Shown: positions 22,774 through 30,989, counted from the first letter of the stretch. The stretch: 31,090 nucleotides of DNA from Segatella salivae DSM 15606 (GCF_000185845.1 NZ_GL629647.1:580471-611560); one strand, 5' to 3'. Made by a program: numbers and translations. The notes: generated by a model from the letters alone, not told the origin.

Positions 22774-23780
22774 AATTTCTCTAATATTTCATTCTTTTTC
22801 TTTGTAAATTCCTCTTCAGAAATTAACTGGGCATCAAAAAGTTGCTTTAATTGTGTCAGGCGAGTTGCAGCATCTGGCATTGCAACCTCTTGCGAAACAT
22901 TAGCATCACTCTTCGTATTGAAGAATTCTTTTGCCAATTGAACCCCTGCACCTACTTGCAAACCAGCTCCTGCAAGACCGCCTTCTGTGCGCACTGCATC
23001 GCGTAAAGCAGCCAACTTTTGAACGCCAGCATAATCTAAATCAACTTCAGACGCAGCACGTTTCTCTGCTGTCATATCTGCAATCTTACCGATTCGCTCA
23101 AGTGTACTCTCATCAAATGTAACTGAATCTATACGGAAATCTGTCAGCACAAAACCCAAACGTTCTAACTCTTCGGTTGTACGCGCTTTCAAATCTGCCG
23201 ATAATTCAAGCAAATGTTTATCTACTTCAGTATAAGGATAGCTTTTTTCGGCTAAGAAAGAAGTTAGTGGTGCAACGATACGTGAAGACACTAATTCGCG
23301 CACATCGCGTGCCGTATAGTCAGAAACCGAACCCAACAACGTTGTGAACATTGTCTCAGCGTCACCAATTTTAACAGAGAAGTTACCACAAGCTCCCAGT
23401 GCAACAGGAATATTATAGTTGGGTTCCATGTATTTTACAGGTGTAGCTGTGCCCCAAAGTACATTTACCAATTCTGCCGTACGGAAGAAATAGAACCGCA
23501 TTTTGTGCTCACTCTCAAAGTTTTGTGCCAGATTGAGCAACGTGGTGATAAACGGATGGTTATCTGATTGAAGTTCATACGTGCCTTGTTCTGTTAGTAC
23601 TGACTTCACCTTTCCATCATAAACTAAAAGACAACCTTGGCCTGGTGCAACAATAAGTTTACTTGAGTTTTTGATTTCATCGGTAGTAGTTGCCATTCGA
23701 TGGAACAGGATATTCATGTCTTGTTCTTTCCACTCAATGACTGAACGCAATTGCTTTCTAAAAGGATTCCTTATATTCAT
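22770..23780 (-). CDS. SPFH domain protein with C-terminal SHOCT segment (YdjI-like)
   Basis: A 336-residue protein starting at the ATG 23778-23780; the longer frame uses TTG. Residues about 20-230 resemble the SPFH domain of the YdjI group: IEWKEQDMNILFHRM, KLIVAPGQGCLLVYDGKV, GTYELQSDNHPF, VSDYTARDVRELVSSRI and LGFVLTDFRIDSV. A Gly/Ala-rich stretch (GGLAGAGLQVGAGVQLA) follows, then a SHOCT-type short C-terminal helix pair (RLTQLKQLFDAQLISEEEF). No signal peptide or transmembrane helix is seen, so it probably assembles on the cytoplasmic face, anchored by the two membrane proteins downstream. In Bacillus YdjI recruits a PspA homologue to the membrane; no PspA gene is present here. It leads the operon under a TAACTTTG promoter. 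Confidence 0.8.
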   Translation of the reverse strand: MNIRNPFRKQLRSVIEWKEQDMNILFHRMATTTDEIKNSSKLIVAPGQGCLLVYDGKVKSVLTEQGTYELQSDNHPFITTLLNLAQNFESEHKMRFYFFRTAELVNVLWGTATPVKYMEPNYNIPVALGACGNFSVKIGDAETMFTTLLGSVSDYTARDVRELVSSRIVAPLTSFLAEKSYPYTEVDKHLLELSADLKARTTEELERLGFVLTDFRIDSVTFDESTLERIGKIADMTAEKRAASEVDLDYAGVQKLAALRDAVRTEGGLAGAGLQVGAGVQLAKEFFNTKSDANVSQEVAMPDAATRLTQLKQLFDAQLISEEEFTKKKNEILEKL

Positions 23781-23842
23781 AGGTGTTAGCTTTAATCTAT
23801 GTGCACACAAAATGCATGCACTGTATTCTTAAAAGTTTTCGA

Positions 23843-23850
23843 CAAAGTTA
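23843..23850 (-). promoter_or_regulatory. -7 element of the SPFH operon
   Basis: TAACTTTG on the minus strand lies about 60 bp before the SPFH ATG. The -33 element is weak. Confidence 0.55.
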
Positions 23851-24214
23851 AGTAAATATTCTTAAACCTGAAGAAATATCATTCATTTTTTTTCATTTTA
23901 TATGAAAGTATATAACTCTTTCTCGTTTGATTTATGAGAACTAAACACTTAAAACATGATACACTTGAGTATAAATAAGATAATAGAATCAGTAAATATC
24001 GTATCTAATTGCACATACTTTATTACGACATAAAAGAGGTAGAGCGATTCGATTCAATTGTAGGATTTCGCCCTTTCCATAGTCTTAATCATCTCATTTT
24101 AAGGCTTTGGCGGTTTAATAGCTATCACTTGGCATTGCGGTTTGCATCATTTTACCGCACAATATACGTCATTTTATCGTGTAAAACAAGTTTAATCACA
24201 CGACCATTTGCATC
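23851..24214. other. Gene-free stretch with a degenerate 22-bp repeat
   Basis: No gene is convincing here. At 24145-24166 and 24167-24188 two related 22-bp units follow each other, both with TCATTTTA-YCG. Nearby GCGGTTT / GGCGGTTT copies at about 24109 and 24137 add to the repetitive look. The rest is AT-rich. Confidence 0.45.
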
Positions 24215-24248
24215 AAAAGTATAGCTCAAGCAAAAGAGCTACGCTTTT
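24215..24248 (-). terminator. Terminator of the panC-panD operon
   Basis: AAAAGTATAGCTC (24215-24227) pairs with GAGCTACGCTTTT (24236-24248) except for one mismatch, with an 8-nt loop; T-runs lie on both sides. It is about 120 bp after the panD stop. Confidence 0.65.
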
Positions 24249-24367
24249 ATATGAATAGAAAAGAAAAGAGCTTATTAAACACTCTGACGCTCGAGGCCCC
24301 ATTTTTCATGGGCTATAACATCACATCTCTGCGCATGGTATACCTCTCCTTAAAGAAAGGATAGGGG

Positions 24368-24712
24368 TTAAAGCTTATTCCCTTCTTTGGGAAATACAAC
24401 AATAGGACTATAGTTTTTTGCTTCTTCGAAATCCATAAGTGCATAAGCAATGATAATCACCACGTCACCAACTTGAACTTTACGTGCCGCAGCTCCATTC
24501 AAACAAACACACCCCGACCCACGTTTGCCTTTAATGATATACGTTTCAAAGCGCTCACCATTATTGTTATTGACAATCTGAACCTTTTCCCCCGCAATAA
24601 GATTTGCCGCATCCATCAGATCTTCGTCTATTGTAATGCTCCCCATATAGTTTAGATTTGCCTCTGTAACCGTGGCACAATGGAGTTTACTTTTCAACAC
24701 TTCGATCATCAT
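24368..24712 (-). CDS. panD: Aspartate 1-decarboxylase precursor
   Basis: A 114-residue proenzyme that makes beta-alanine from aspartate for pantothenate synthesis. The self-cleavage site is Gly24-Ser25 in NYMGSIT; Ser25 becomes the pyruvoyl group. The family segments KSKLHCATVTEANLNY (Lys and Tyr active-site residues), GERFETYIIKG and LNGAAARKVQVGDVVIIIAYA are present. It starts 1 bp after the panC stop, so the two are coupled. A second in-frame ATG directly follows the first. Confidence 0.95.
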   Translation of the reverse strand: MMIEVLKSKLHCATVTEANLNYMGSITIDEDLMDAANLIAGEKVQIVNNNNGERFETYIIKGKRGSGCVCLNGAAARKVQVGDVVIIIAYALMDFEEAKNYSPIVVFPKEGNKL

Positions 24713-24713
24713 T

Positions 24714-25571
24714 TCATTTTCCCTTTCTATATCTTATATGGTCAATGAGACGTATAGGAGTCATTCCGCAATAGACTGTTATACATCCAACAACCCCATG
24801 TTCTGACGTCCAATCATCAACCGCCAATAACGTTTTACCATCTACAATCTCAAAATATTCAACCTCAAGTCCGTCAATCGCATTTATTTCGGCTACGACT
24901 TTATCATGCGTTTCCTCAACAGAATGAGTCTTGGAATAATCCAAACTATCTTTTAATGCTTGATAAATTGCTGGAGCAATAGCCCGTTCTTCCTTCGTCA
25001 GCAGCTTGTTACGGCTACTCATTGCCAAGCCATCCGCTTCTCGAATTATCGGACATTCTACAATCGTTATATTGCTATTCATATAATCTACAAGTTGTTT
25101 GATGACCGCAATCTGCTGCCAATCTTTCTCTCCAAAATAGGCATTATCAGGGGCTACGATAGTAAATAAGCGACTAACAACCTGACACACCCCATTGAAA
25201 TGTCCAGGACGACGCGCTCCTTCCATCACCGTTGTAACAGGAGGGAACTCAAACACACGCGTGTCGGGCTCGGGATAAATCTCTTCTACGGCAGGTGCAA
25301 AAACATAATCTGCACCACAAGCTTCAGCCAGACGAACATCTTCATCCAATGTTTTGGGATAACGTTCAAGGTCAGCCTTATCATTAAACTGAGTAGGATT
25401 AAGGAACACCGAGACAACAGTAATGTCATTGTCTTGTACACTGCGTTTAATCAGCGAGGCATGTCCCTCGTGTAAAGCCCCCATCGTGGGCACAAAACCT
25501 ATACTCTTGTCTGCATTTCGCGCGGCATTGAGTTCGTTTTGAAGTTCAACAATCTTTTTTTCGACTTTCAT
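24714..25571 (-). CDS. panC: Pantoate-beta-alanine ligase (pantothenate synthetase)
   Basis: A 285-residue enzyme joining pantoate and beta-alanine with ATP in the cytosol. The nucleotidyltransferase motif GFVPTMGALHEGHASLI is near residues 26-42; VSVFLNPTQF, RPGHFNGVCQVVSRLF, YFGEKDWQQ and the MSSRN signature of the KMSKS-like loop follow. I use the ATG at 25569-25571 since the longer frame needs TTG and homologues start here. It is paired with panD and diverges from the glycogen synthase gene, a neighbourhood common in Bacteroidales. Confidence 0.95.
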   Translation of the reverse strand: MKVEKKIVELQNELNAARNADKSIGFVPTMGALHEGHASLIKRSVQDNDITVVSVFLNPTQFNDKADLERYPKTLDEDVRLAEACGADYVFAPAVEEIYPEPDTRVFEFPPVTTVMEGARRPGHFNGVCQVVSRLFTIVAPDNAYFGEKDWQQIAVIKQLVDYMNSNITIVECPIIREADGLAMSSRNKLLTKEERAIAPAIYQALKDSLDYSKTHSVEETHDKVVAEINAIDGLEVEYFEIVDGKTLLAVDDWTSEHGVVGCITVYCGMTPIRLIDHIRYRKGK

Positions 25572-25706
25572 TTTCTTTATCCAAATCGGGCCACAAAATA
25601 ACAACTTTTTTCTTAAATAAGAAAGAATAATTATAAAAATATGCGAATTAATAAGCGCATTTGAGCCTTTATAGACAATTTTCTAATTTATTTCGTGTTT
25701 TTTTTA

Positions 25707-25714
25707 TACCTTTG
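25707..25714 (+). promoter_or_regulatory. -7 element of the glycogen synthase operon
   Basis: TACCTTTG lies 24 bp before the ATG at 25739. The region 19-21 bp upstream is T-rich without a clean TTTG. Confidence 0.65.
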
Positions 25715-25738
25715 TGGCACTCAAATTTGAAAAAAGAC

Positions 25739-26554
25739 ATGGCAAAGAAAGTATTATTCATCAATCAAGAGATTACCCCATATGTCCCCGAGACGAATAT
25801 GTCTGTCATGGGAAGAGACTTGCCACAGAAGGTACAAGAGGCTGGTCTCGAAATCAGAACGTTTATGCCTAAGTGGGGAAATATCAATGAACGGCGCGGC
25901 CAACTGCATGAAGTCATCCGACTATCAGGCATGAATCTCATCATTGATGATACCGACCACCCTCTCATTATCAAGGTTGCTTCAATCCCACAATCAAGGA
26001 TTCAGGTTTACTTTATAGACAATGATGACTACTTTACCAAGCGACAAATGACAACAGATGAGGCAGGTGAAGAGTATGCAGACAACGGAGAGCGTGCTAT
26101 CTTCTTTGCTCGAGGAGTCTTAGAGACTGTAAAGAAACTAAGATGGGCGCCGGATATCATCCATTGTCAAGGCTGGATGAGTGCTGTTGTGCCTTTCTAC
26201 ATCAAGAAAGCTTACCACGAAGAGCCTTCTTTTGCAAACACAAAGATTGTAACCTCACTCTTTTCAGAGCAACTCAAAGGGGATTTGGGAAGCAAATTCA
26301 AGTCTATTGTTGCTTTCAGAGATGCCAAGAAAGAACTTGTTTCTGGCTACAACGAGAAGTTTGACTTCGTTGAATTAGGAAAGCTTGCACTTGATTATAG
26401 TGATGGAATCATTGAAGCTCGCCCAACAGTAAACAAGGAATTATTAGACTATGCAGCTGAAAAGAAGTTGCCGATTCTTAAATATCCAGGAGAAGACTTC
26501 ATCGAATCATATGTAGATTTCTATGATAAGATTTATCCAACAAGTGAAGATTAA
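25739..26554 (+). CDS. Glycogen/starch synthase, GT5 N-terminal domain only
   Basis: A 271-residue protein starting MAKKVLFINQEITPYVPET, the N-terminal Rossmann domain of GT5 glycogen synthases. It keeps the DIIHCQGWMSAVVPFY segment and a degenerate version of the acceptor/ADP-glucose loop. The second, GT-B C-terminal domain, which completes the catalytic site in classical GlgA (about 480 residues), is absent and the next gene does not supply it. Such short forms are standard in Bacteroidales next to panC and DUF4270, so this is not a local truncation. Whether it has synthase activity is uncertain. The longer frame from 25661 includes the promoter and is rejected. Confidence 0.82.
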   Translation: MAKKVLFINQEITPYVPETNMSVMGRDLPQKVQEAGLEIRTFMPKWGNINERRGQLHEVIRLSGMNLIIDDTDHPLIIKVASIPQSRIQVYFIDNDDYFTKRQMTTDEAGEEYADNGERAIFFARGVLETVKKLRWAPDIIHCQGWMSAVVPFYIKKAYHEEPSFANTKIVTSLFSEQLKGDLGSKFKSIVAFRDAKKELVSGYNEKFDFVELGKLALDYSDGIIEARPTVNKELLDYAAEKKLPILKYPGEDFIESYVDFYDKIYPTSED

Positions 26555-26573
26555 TCACAAAATCAATTATTAC

Positions 26574-27995
26574 ATGAAACTGAAAACTCTTGCAAGTGCA
26601 CTACTTGTAACCCTAATGATATCGTCATGTGACGACTCTACCGGAACCATTGGTACGTCAATCACGAGCGACATGGATAAGTTGGAGATTAAAACCGACT
26701 CTTTTAATGTCACCACAAAATCGATTGCAGCTGGCGATGTCCTTTCAAGAAACATCAACGGATATCTTGGTAAGTTCAAAGACCCTGAGACTGGCTCGTA
26801 TATCACGGCTGACTTCATGACACAGTTTGGCGTACTTGAAGACTTCAATCTTCCTAACGAGGGAGACATTGTGTCGAAGGATAATGGCAAAGTCATTGCA
26901 GACTCTTGTGAAATCAGACTTTATTATGACGATGTTGTTGGTGATTCTACGGCATTGATGCATTTGAAGATGTATGAATTAAGCAAGCCTGTAACAGATG
27001 CTGCAGCATTATATACAAACTCAAACGATATTGAAAGCAACTATCTCCGTAGCGGAGGATTTGAAGTTGAGAAGGCATATACGCTGGCAGATCTGACAAC
27101 TGATGCGAAAGAAAAGGCTGAAAAGAATTATAGTCCGAGTATCAAAATCTCAATGAATAAGCCTTACACCGATAAAGATGGAGTGACATACAAGAACTAT
27201 GGCACGTATCTGTTGCAGAAGTATTACAGCAAACCATCTGACTTTAGCAATTCATACACACTGATAAATAACGTCATTCCTGGCTTCTATTTCAAGTCGG
27301 TTGGAGGCTCAGGCTCTATCGGAAGGGTTTTCAATACTATCATGTTTGTTTACTTCCGCATTCAATACAATGGCAAAGTCTATAACAGAATCGCATCCTT
27401 CAGCGGTACGCAAGAAGTGTTGCAAGCCACACACATTGTCAATGACCAACAGGCTTTACAACAATTGATAAATCAAAACTCTGGAACCTATCTCAAAACA
27501 CCAGCTGGAATATTCACAGAGATGACACTTCCTGTAGATAACATTATTGCAGGTCATGAGAAAGACAGCATCAACAGCGCAAAGATTACGTTACAACGAA
27601 TCAACAACGTTTCGACAAGCCCTTATGCATTGCAAGCGCCAAAGCAGGTATTGATGATTCCAAAAGATAGCATTCAAACCTTCTTTGCACATCATAACAT
27701 CATGAATTATAAGAATTCTTTCGTGGCAAACTTCAGCCAAAATGGTTACACTTTCAATAATATTAGTTCGTTGATTCGCTCAATGTATGAGAACAAAAAG
27801 AATGGAACAGCATCGGCTGATTGGAATAAGGTTGTCATTGTTCCTGTGACTACAACGAGCATGACCATTCAAAACGGAAGCTATTCTTCAACCTATTCAA
27901 CGGGAGTATACAATGACATGTCGGTGAGAAGCGTGAAATTGTTAGGCGGAAACACGCCTCTCAAGATCTCAGTCATCTATAGCAAGTTCAAGTAA
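26574..27995 (+). CDS. DUF4270 family lipoprotein
   Basis: A 473-residue lipoprotein: residues 1-18 are a signal peptide and Cys19 follows LMISSC, with acidic residues DD directly after it. The segment TGTIGTSITSDMDKLEIKTDSFNV and the later YLGKFKDPETGSYITADFMTQF are the N-terminal hallmarks of DUF4270. Its function is unknown; it is a Bacteroidetes-specific surface or periplasmic lipoprotein. It starts 19 bp after the glycogen synthase stop and is followed by a 43-aa gene after 10 bp, so all three probably share one transcript. Confidence 0.85.
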   Translation: MKLKTLASALLVTLMISSCDDSTGTIGTSITSDMDKLEIKTDSFNVTTKSIAAGDVLSRNINGYLGKFKDPETGSYITADFMTQFGVLEDFNLPNEGDIVSKDNGKVIADSCEIRLYYDDVVGDSTALMHLKMYELSKPVTDAAALYTNSNDIESNYLRSGGFEVEKAYTLADLTTDAKEKAEKNYSPSIKISMNKPYTDKDGVTYKNYGTYLLQKYYSKPSDFSNSYTLINNVIPGFYFKSVGGSGSIGRVFNTIMFVYFRIQYNGKVYNRIASFSGTQEVLQATHIVNDQQALQQLINQNSGTYLKTPAGIFTEMTLPVDNIIAGHEKDSINSAKITLQRINNVSTSPYALQAPKQVLMIPKDSIQTFFAHHNIMNYKNSFVANFSQNGYTFNNISSLIRSMYENKKNGTASADWNKVVIVPVTTTSMTIQNGSYSSTYSTGVYNDMSVRSVKLLGGNTPLKISVIYSKFK

Positions 27996-28005
27996 CTCTA
28001 TTCTT

Positions 28006-28137
28006 ATGGCAGACAACTTCCTTGAACGCCAGCGCGAGAGTTACGAAGAGCGTAAGCAACAATGGCTGCGAAATAAAAAACACCTCACTAAGATTAAGAG
28101 GTCGCGACCCGAAAAACCCGAAGACGAAGCATTATAA
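28006..28137 (+). CDS. 43-aa basic protein downstream of DUF4270
   Basis: A short frame with ATG 28006-28008 and TAA 28135-28137. The product begins MADNFLERQRESYEERK and is almost wholly charged: many Arg, Lys, Glu and Gln, with one Trp (QQWLRNKK), and ends KPEDEAL. It should form one amphipathic or coiled helix. I recall small proteins of the same pattern (MADNFLE...YE.RK..WL) in other Bacteroidales genomes, often loosely named. It lies 10 bp after the DUF4270 stop and 12 bp before a strong terminator, which marks it as a real last gene of the operon. Function unknown. Confidence 0.72.
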   Translation: MADNFLERQRESYEERKQQWLRNKKHLTKIKRSRPEKPEDEAL

Positions 28138-28149
28138 AAACAATTCAAT

Positions 28150-28184
28150 AAAGCCGAGACCACATCAGATGTCTCGGCTTTTTT
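28150..28184 (+). terminator. Terminator of the glycogen synthase-DUF4270 operon
   Basis: AAAGCCGAGAC (28150-28160) pairs with GTCTCGGCTTT (28171-28181) around a 10-nt loop, followed by a T-run. It ends about 20 bp before the next start codon. Confidence 0.9.
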
Positions 28185-28205
28185 CCACTGATAAACATTA
28201 TATTT

Positions 28206-29957
28206 ATGAAAAGACTCATTTCTTTTATGCTTTTAACAGCATTGATGCTTTCGGCCAATGCAACTGAAAAGAAAGTCACACTCCGCTTTATTGAAACAAG
28301 CGATGTGCACGGAAGTTTCTTCCCCTACGATTTCACGAACCGCAAACCAAGGGTCGGTTCAATGGCACGCATCAGCAGTTATGTAAAACAACTGCGCAAA
28401 CAATATGGCAACAACGTTGTCTTGCTTGACAATGGAGATATACTTCAAGGACAGCCCACAAGCTATTTCTATAATTATGTGGCTACTAACGAGCCTAACA
28501 TTGCAGCCCAAGTAATCAATTATTTAGGCTATGATGCAGAAACAATCGGCAATCATGACATCGAACCCGGCCATGCTGTTTACGACAAGTGGATTAAAGA
28601 GGTGAAATGCCCCGTGCTTGCATGCAACGTTGTTAACGTAAAGACCGGACAGCCTTACACGCACCCTTATGCAATCATCAAGCGCAATGGCGTCAAGATT
28701 GCCGTGTTGGGCATGCTCACCCCAGCTATTCCCAACTGGCTGACAGAGAATATTTGGGAGGGACTGCGCTTCGACGACATGGTGAAATCGGCAAAGAAAT
28801 GGATGAAAATCATTCAAGAGAAAGAACACCCCGATGTTGTCGTTGGACTTTTCCACAGCGGACGCGAAGGCGGCATCAAAACGAAAGACTATGAAGAAGA
28901 TGCAAGTTGTGTCGTTGCTCAGCAAGTGCCAGGCTTCGACATCATCATGTTTGGCCACGATCACACACGCTTCAATCAAAAAATCAAGAATATCGAAGGC
29001 AAAGAAGTGCTTTGCATAGACCCTGCAAACAATGCAATGACGGTAGCACAGGCCGACCTCACGCTTACGCTCAAGAATGGCAAAGTTACAAACAAGCAAG
29101 TTACGGGAACACTTGTTGATGTCACCAAACTCCCAATTGACGAGGAGTATATGGCACATTTCAAACCCGAAATCGAGAAAGTAAATCAATATGTTGACCG
29201 CATCATCGGCAACATTGAGAACACCATATACACACGTGACAGTTATTTCGGCTCAAGCGCATTCAATGACTTCATTCTCAATCTTGAATTGCAAATCACA
29301 AAGGCCGACATAGCCTTTAACGCTCCACTCCAGTTTGATGCATCTATCAAAGCTGGTCCGGTGAGAGTAGCCGACATGTTCAATCTCTATCGATTTGAAA
29401 ATCAGCTCTACGTCATGCGTATGACAGGCGAGGAAATCAGAAAACATCTTGAAATGAGCTACGATCAATGGGTCAACACAATGAAGTCGCCCGACGATCA
29501 TCTACTGCTCTTGGCCGACACACGCGGTGATGCACAGCGTTTGGGATTCAAGAACTTCACATTCAACTTTGACTCTGCTGCTGGCATTGATTATGTGGTC
29601 GATGTAACCAAACCCGACGGGCAGAAGGTGAAAATCCTACGCATGTCAAACGGACAGCCCTTCGATGAGCATAAATGGTACACTGTAGCCATCAACAGCT
29701 ATCGTGGAAACGGCGGCGGAGAGCTGCTCACAAAGGGGGCAGGCATCCCCAAAGACAGTCTGAACAGCCGAATCATCTATCGCAGCCCTCGCGACCAGCG
29801 TTATTACCTCATGCAGGAAATCGAAAAGATGGGAACGGTTGCGCCGAAAGCCAACAACAACTGGAAATTCATTCCCGAAAACTGGACAAAACCTGCTGCA
29901 ACTCGCGACAGCCTGCTATTGTTCAGCCACCAACGCAATCCTAAAGACGAAAAATAA
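28206..29957 (+). CDS. Secreted 5'-nucleotidase / 2',3'-cyclic phosphodiesterase family protein
   Basis: A 583-residue protein with a signal peptide (residues 1-19, MKRLISFMLLTALMLSANA). The N-terminal metallophosphatase domain shows FIETSDVHGSFFP, LLDNGDILQGQP, TIGNHDIEPG, VGLFHSGREGG and MFGHDHTRF, the five metal- and phosphate-binding motifs. The C-terminal 5'-nucleotidase domain begins near 330 with the substrate-specificity loop; GSSAFNDFI corresponds to the family's (N/S)(F)xAD region. It hydrolyses nucleotides or sugar nucleotides outside the cytoplasm. It is coupled to nudC by a 1-bp overlap (TAATG). There is little room for its own promoter after the preceding terminator. Confidence 0.88.
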   Translation: MKRLISFMLLTALMLSANATEKKVTLRFIETSDVHGSFFPYDFTNRKPRVGSMARISSYVKQLRKQYGNNVVLLDNGDILQGQPTSYFYNYVATNEPNIAAQVINYLGYDAETIGNHDIEPGHAVYDKWIKEVKCPVLACNVVNVKTGQPYTHPYAIIKRNGVKIAVLGMLTPAIPNWLTENIWEGLRFDDMVKSAKKWMKIIQEKEHPDVVVGLFHSGREGGIKTKDYEEDASCVVAQQVPGFDIIMFGHDHTRFNQKIKNIEGKEVLCIDPANNAMTVAQADLTLTLKNGKVTNKQVTGTLVDVTKLPIDEEYMAHFKPEIEKVNQYVDRIIGNIENTIYTRDSYFGSSAFNDFILNLELQITKADIAFNAPLQFDASIKAGPVRVADMFNLYRFENQLYVMRMTGEEIRKHLEMSYDQWVNTMKSPDDHLLLLADTRGDAQRLGFKNFTFNFDSAAGIDYVVDVTKPDGQKVKILRMSNGQPFDEHKWYTVAINSYRGNGGGELLTKGAGIPKDSLNSRIIYRSPRDQRYYLMQEIEKMGTVAPKANNNWKFIPENWTKPAATRDSLLLFSHQRNPKDEK

Positions 29958-30730
29958 TGAAACACCTTTGGTTTATCTTTTGCAAAGGCGACCTCATGCT
30001 CGAGAAGCTTCCTAATGGGAGCTTTTCGATTCCCGAAGGCAACCAACCGCCTATTGCAACGAAGGATTGGACACATGTGCTCAATGTCTCACCCATGGAC
30101 AATGGCGATGAGGTAAAGACTTTCCTCATCGACGAACCCGTCACCGACAATCCACGCTATGAAATGTATGGTCTCCGAAAAAGTTTCTATCATCTTTCCA
30201 CCGACCTCTATCTCAAAGCGGGCAAATGTCACGAGCTAATCTACTGGGACCAGAACACAAAATATTGTGGCGTATGTGGTTTTCCGATGAAGATGCACAC
30301 CGACATCAGCAAACGTTGTCCCAATTGTGGCAAAGAGGTATGGCCCACAGTAGCCACCGCCATCATCGTGCTCATTCATCGTGACGACAAGGTGTTGCTC
30401 GTTCATGCGCGCAATTTCAAAGGCAATTTCTATGGTCTTGTGGCTGGCTTTGTTGAAACCGGTGAAACTTTAGAAGAGGCCGTGCATCGAGAGGTGATGG
30501 AAGAAACCGGACTCACAATCACTAACCTACGCTATTTCGGCAGTCAGCCCTGGCCCTACCCGAGTGGCCTGATGGTGGGCTTCACAGCCGACTATGTCAG
30601 TGGCGACATCCATCTGCAACGCGAAGAACTCTCACGTGGTGCATGGTTTACAAAGGATAATTTGCCCGAAATACCCGAAAAACTCAGCATTGCAAGACAA
30701 ATTCTTGACGACTGGCTCGCAAAAGCATAG
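29957..30730 (+). CDS. nudC: NAD(+) diphosphatase (NudC)
   Basis: A 257-residue Nudix hydrolase. A zinc ribbon is formed by Cys104, Cys107, Cys121 and Cys124. The Nudix box is GFVETGETLEEAVHREVMEE followed by TGL, with all catalytic Glu and Gly residues. The NudC-specific array SQPWPYPSGLMVGF follows it. It splits NAD(H) to NMN(H) and AMP, and NudC enzymes also remove NAD caps from RNA. The ATG overlaps the nucleotidase stop by one base, so both are translated from one message. Confidence 0.93.
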   Translation: MKHLWFIFCKGDLMLEKLPNGSFSIPEGNQPPIATKDWTHVLNVSPMDNGDEVKTFLIDEPVTDNPRYEMYGLRKSFYHLSTDLYLKAGKCHELIYWDQNTKYCGVCGFPMKMHTDISKRCPNCGKEVWPTVATAIIVLIHRDDKVLLVHARNFKGNFYGLVAGFVETGETLEEAVHREVMEETGLTITNLRYFGSQPWPYPSGLMVGFTADYVSGDIHLQREELSRGAWFTKDNLPEIPEKLSIARQILDDWLAKA

Positions 30731-30752
30731 AAAAACATTATCTACTTATTTA

Positions 30753-30784
30753 TTTGCCCCTTTAATTTTTTCTTCTTACCTTTG
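30753..30784 (+). promoter_or_regulatory. Strong consensus promoter at the right end
   Basis: TTTG (30753-30756) is followed after 20 bp by TACCTTTG (30777-30784). It lies just after nudC and points toward the window edge. No gene proper starts in the 300 bp after it. Confidence 0.82.
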
Positions 30785-30804
30785 CCGCCGTGAAACAATT
30801 AGCA

Positions 30805-30984
30805 ATGACATATCAAGTGAACGAAGTACTGCAAAGAATCTCTCGATTCTTTGCATCTTTTTGCACTTTATCTTTGGTCAATCCAAATAATTTGCTAACA
30901 CACACACACACACACACACACTCGCACCTGGCGTCACTAAGACATTTTTTCTTCTCGCATACGCGCGCGCGAAGCGTGCCGTAA
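30805..30984 (+). CDS. Candidate His/Thr-rich leader peptide
   Basis: A 59-codon frame from ATG 30805 to TAA 30982-30984; an upstream in-frame GTG at 30790 is possible. Its last part reads THTHTHTHSHLASLRHFF and then SHTRARSVP, with seven His and five Thr within about 25 residues. Three of the His codons lie outside the (AC)12 run. It sits between a strong promoter and a terminator with no other gene, the arrangement of leader peptides of amino-acid attenuators. The N-terminal half is ordinary and encoded across a strong hairpin at 30831-30854. It may instead be a chance frame over a microsatellite; the gene beyond the edge is not visible. Confidence 0.4.
   Translation: MTYQVNEVLQRISRFFASFCTLSLVNPNNLLTHTHTHTHSHLASLRHFFFSHTRARSVP
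30831..30862 (+). terminator. Terminator-like hairpin inside the right-end leader
   Basis: GCAAAGAATC (30831-30840) pairs perfectly with GATTCTTTGC (30845-30854) around a UCUC tetraloop, and ATCTTTTT follows. It could end the nudC message, end a short RNA from the 30753 promoter, or be the pause hairpin of an attenuator. Confidence 0.65.
30898..30921. repeat. (AC)12 dinucleotide microsatellite
   Basis: Twelve uninterrupted AC units, followed 40 bp later by (CG)5 at 30962-30971. Such runs are rare in bacterial genomes of this composition and are prone to slippage. Confidence 0.95.
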
Positions 30985-30989
30985 CCCCT

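Noticed and set aside
24009..24224. 71-codon plus-strand frame in the panD-SPFH gap
   Set aside because: It has no promoter or ribosome binding site and runs over repeats and into the terminator hairpin.
28524..29189. 221-codon minus-strand frame inside the 5'-nucleotidase gene
   Set aside because: It is antisense to conserved metallophosphatase motifs and shows no family resemblance or upstream signals.
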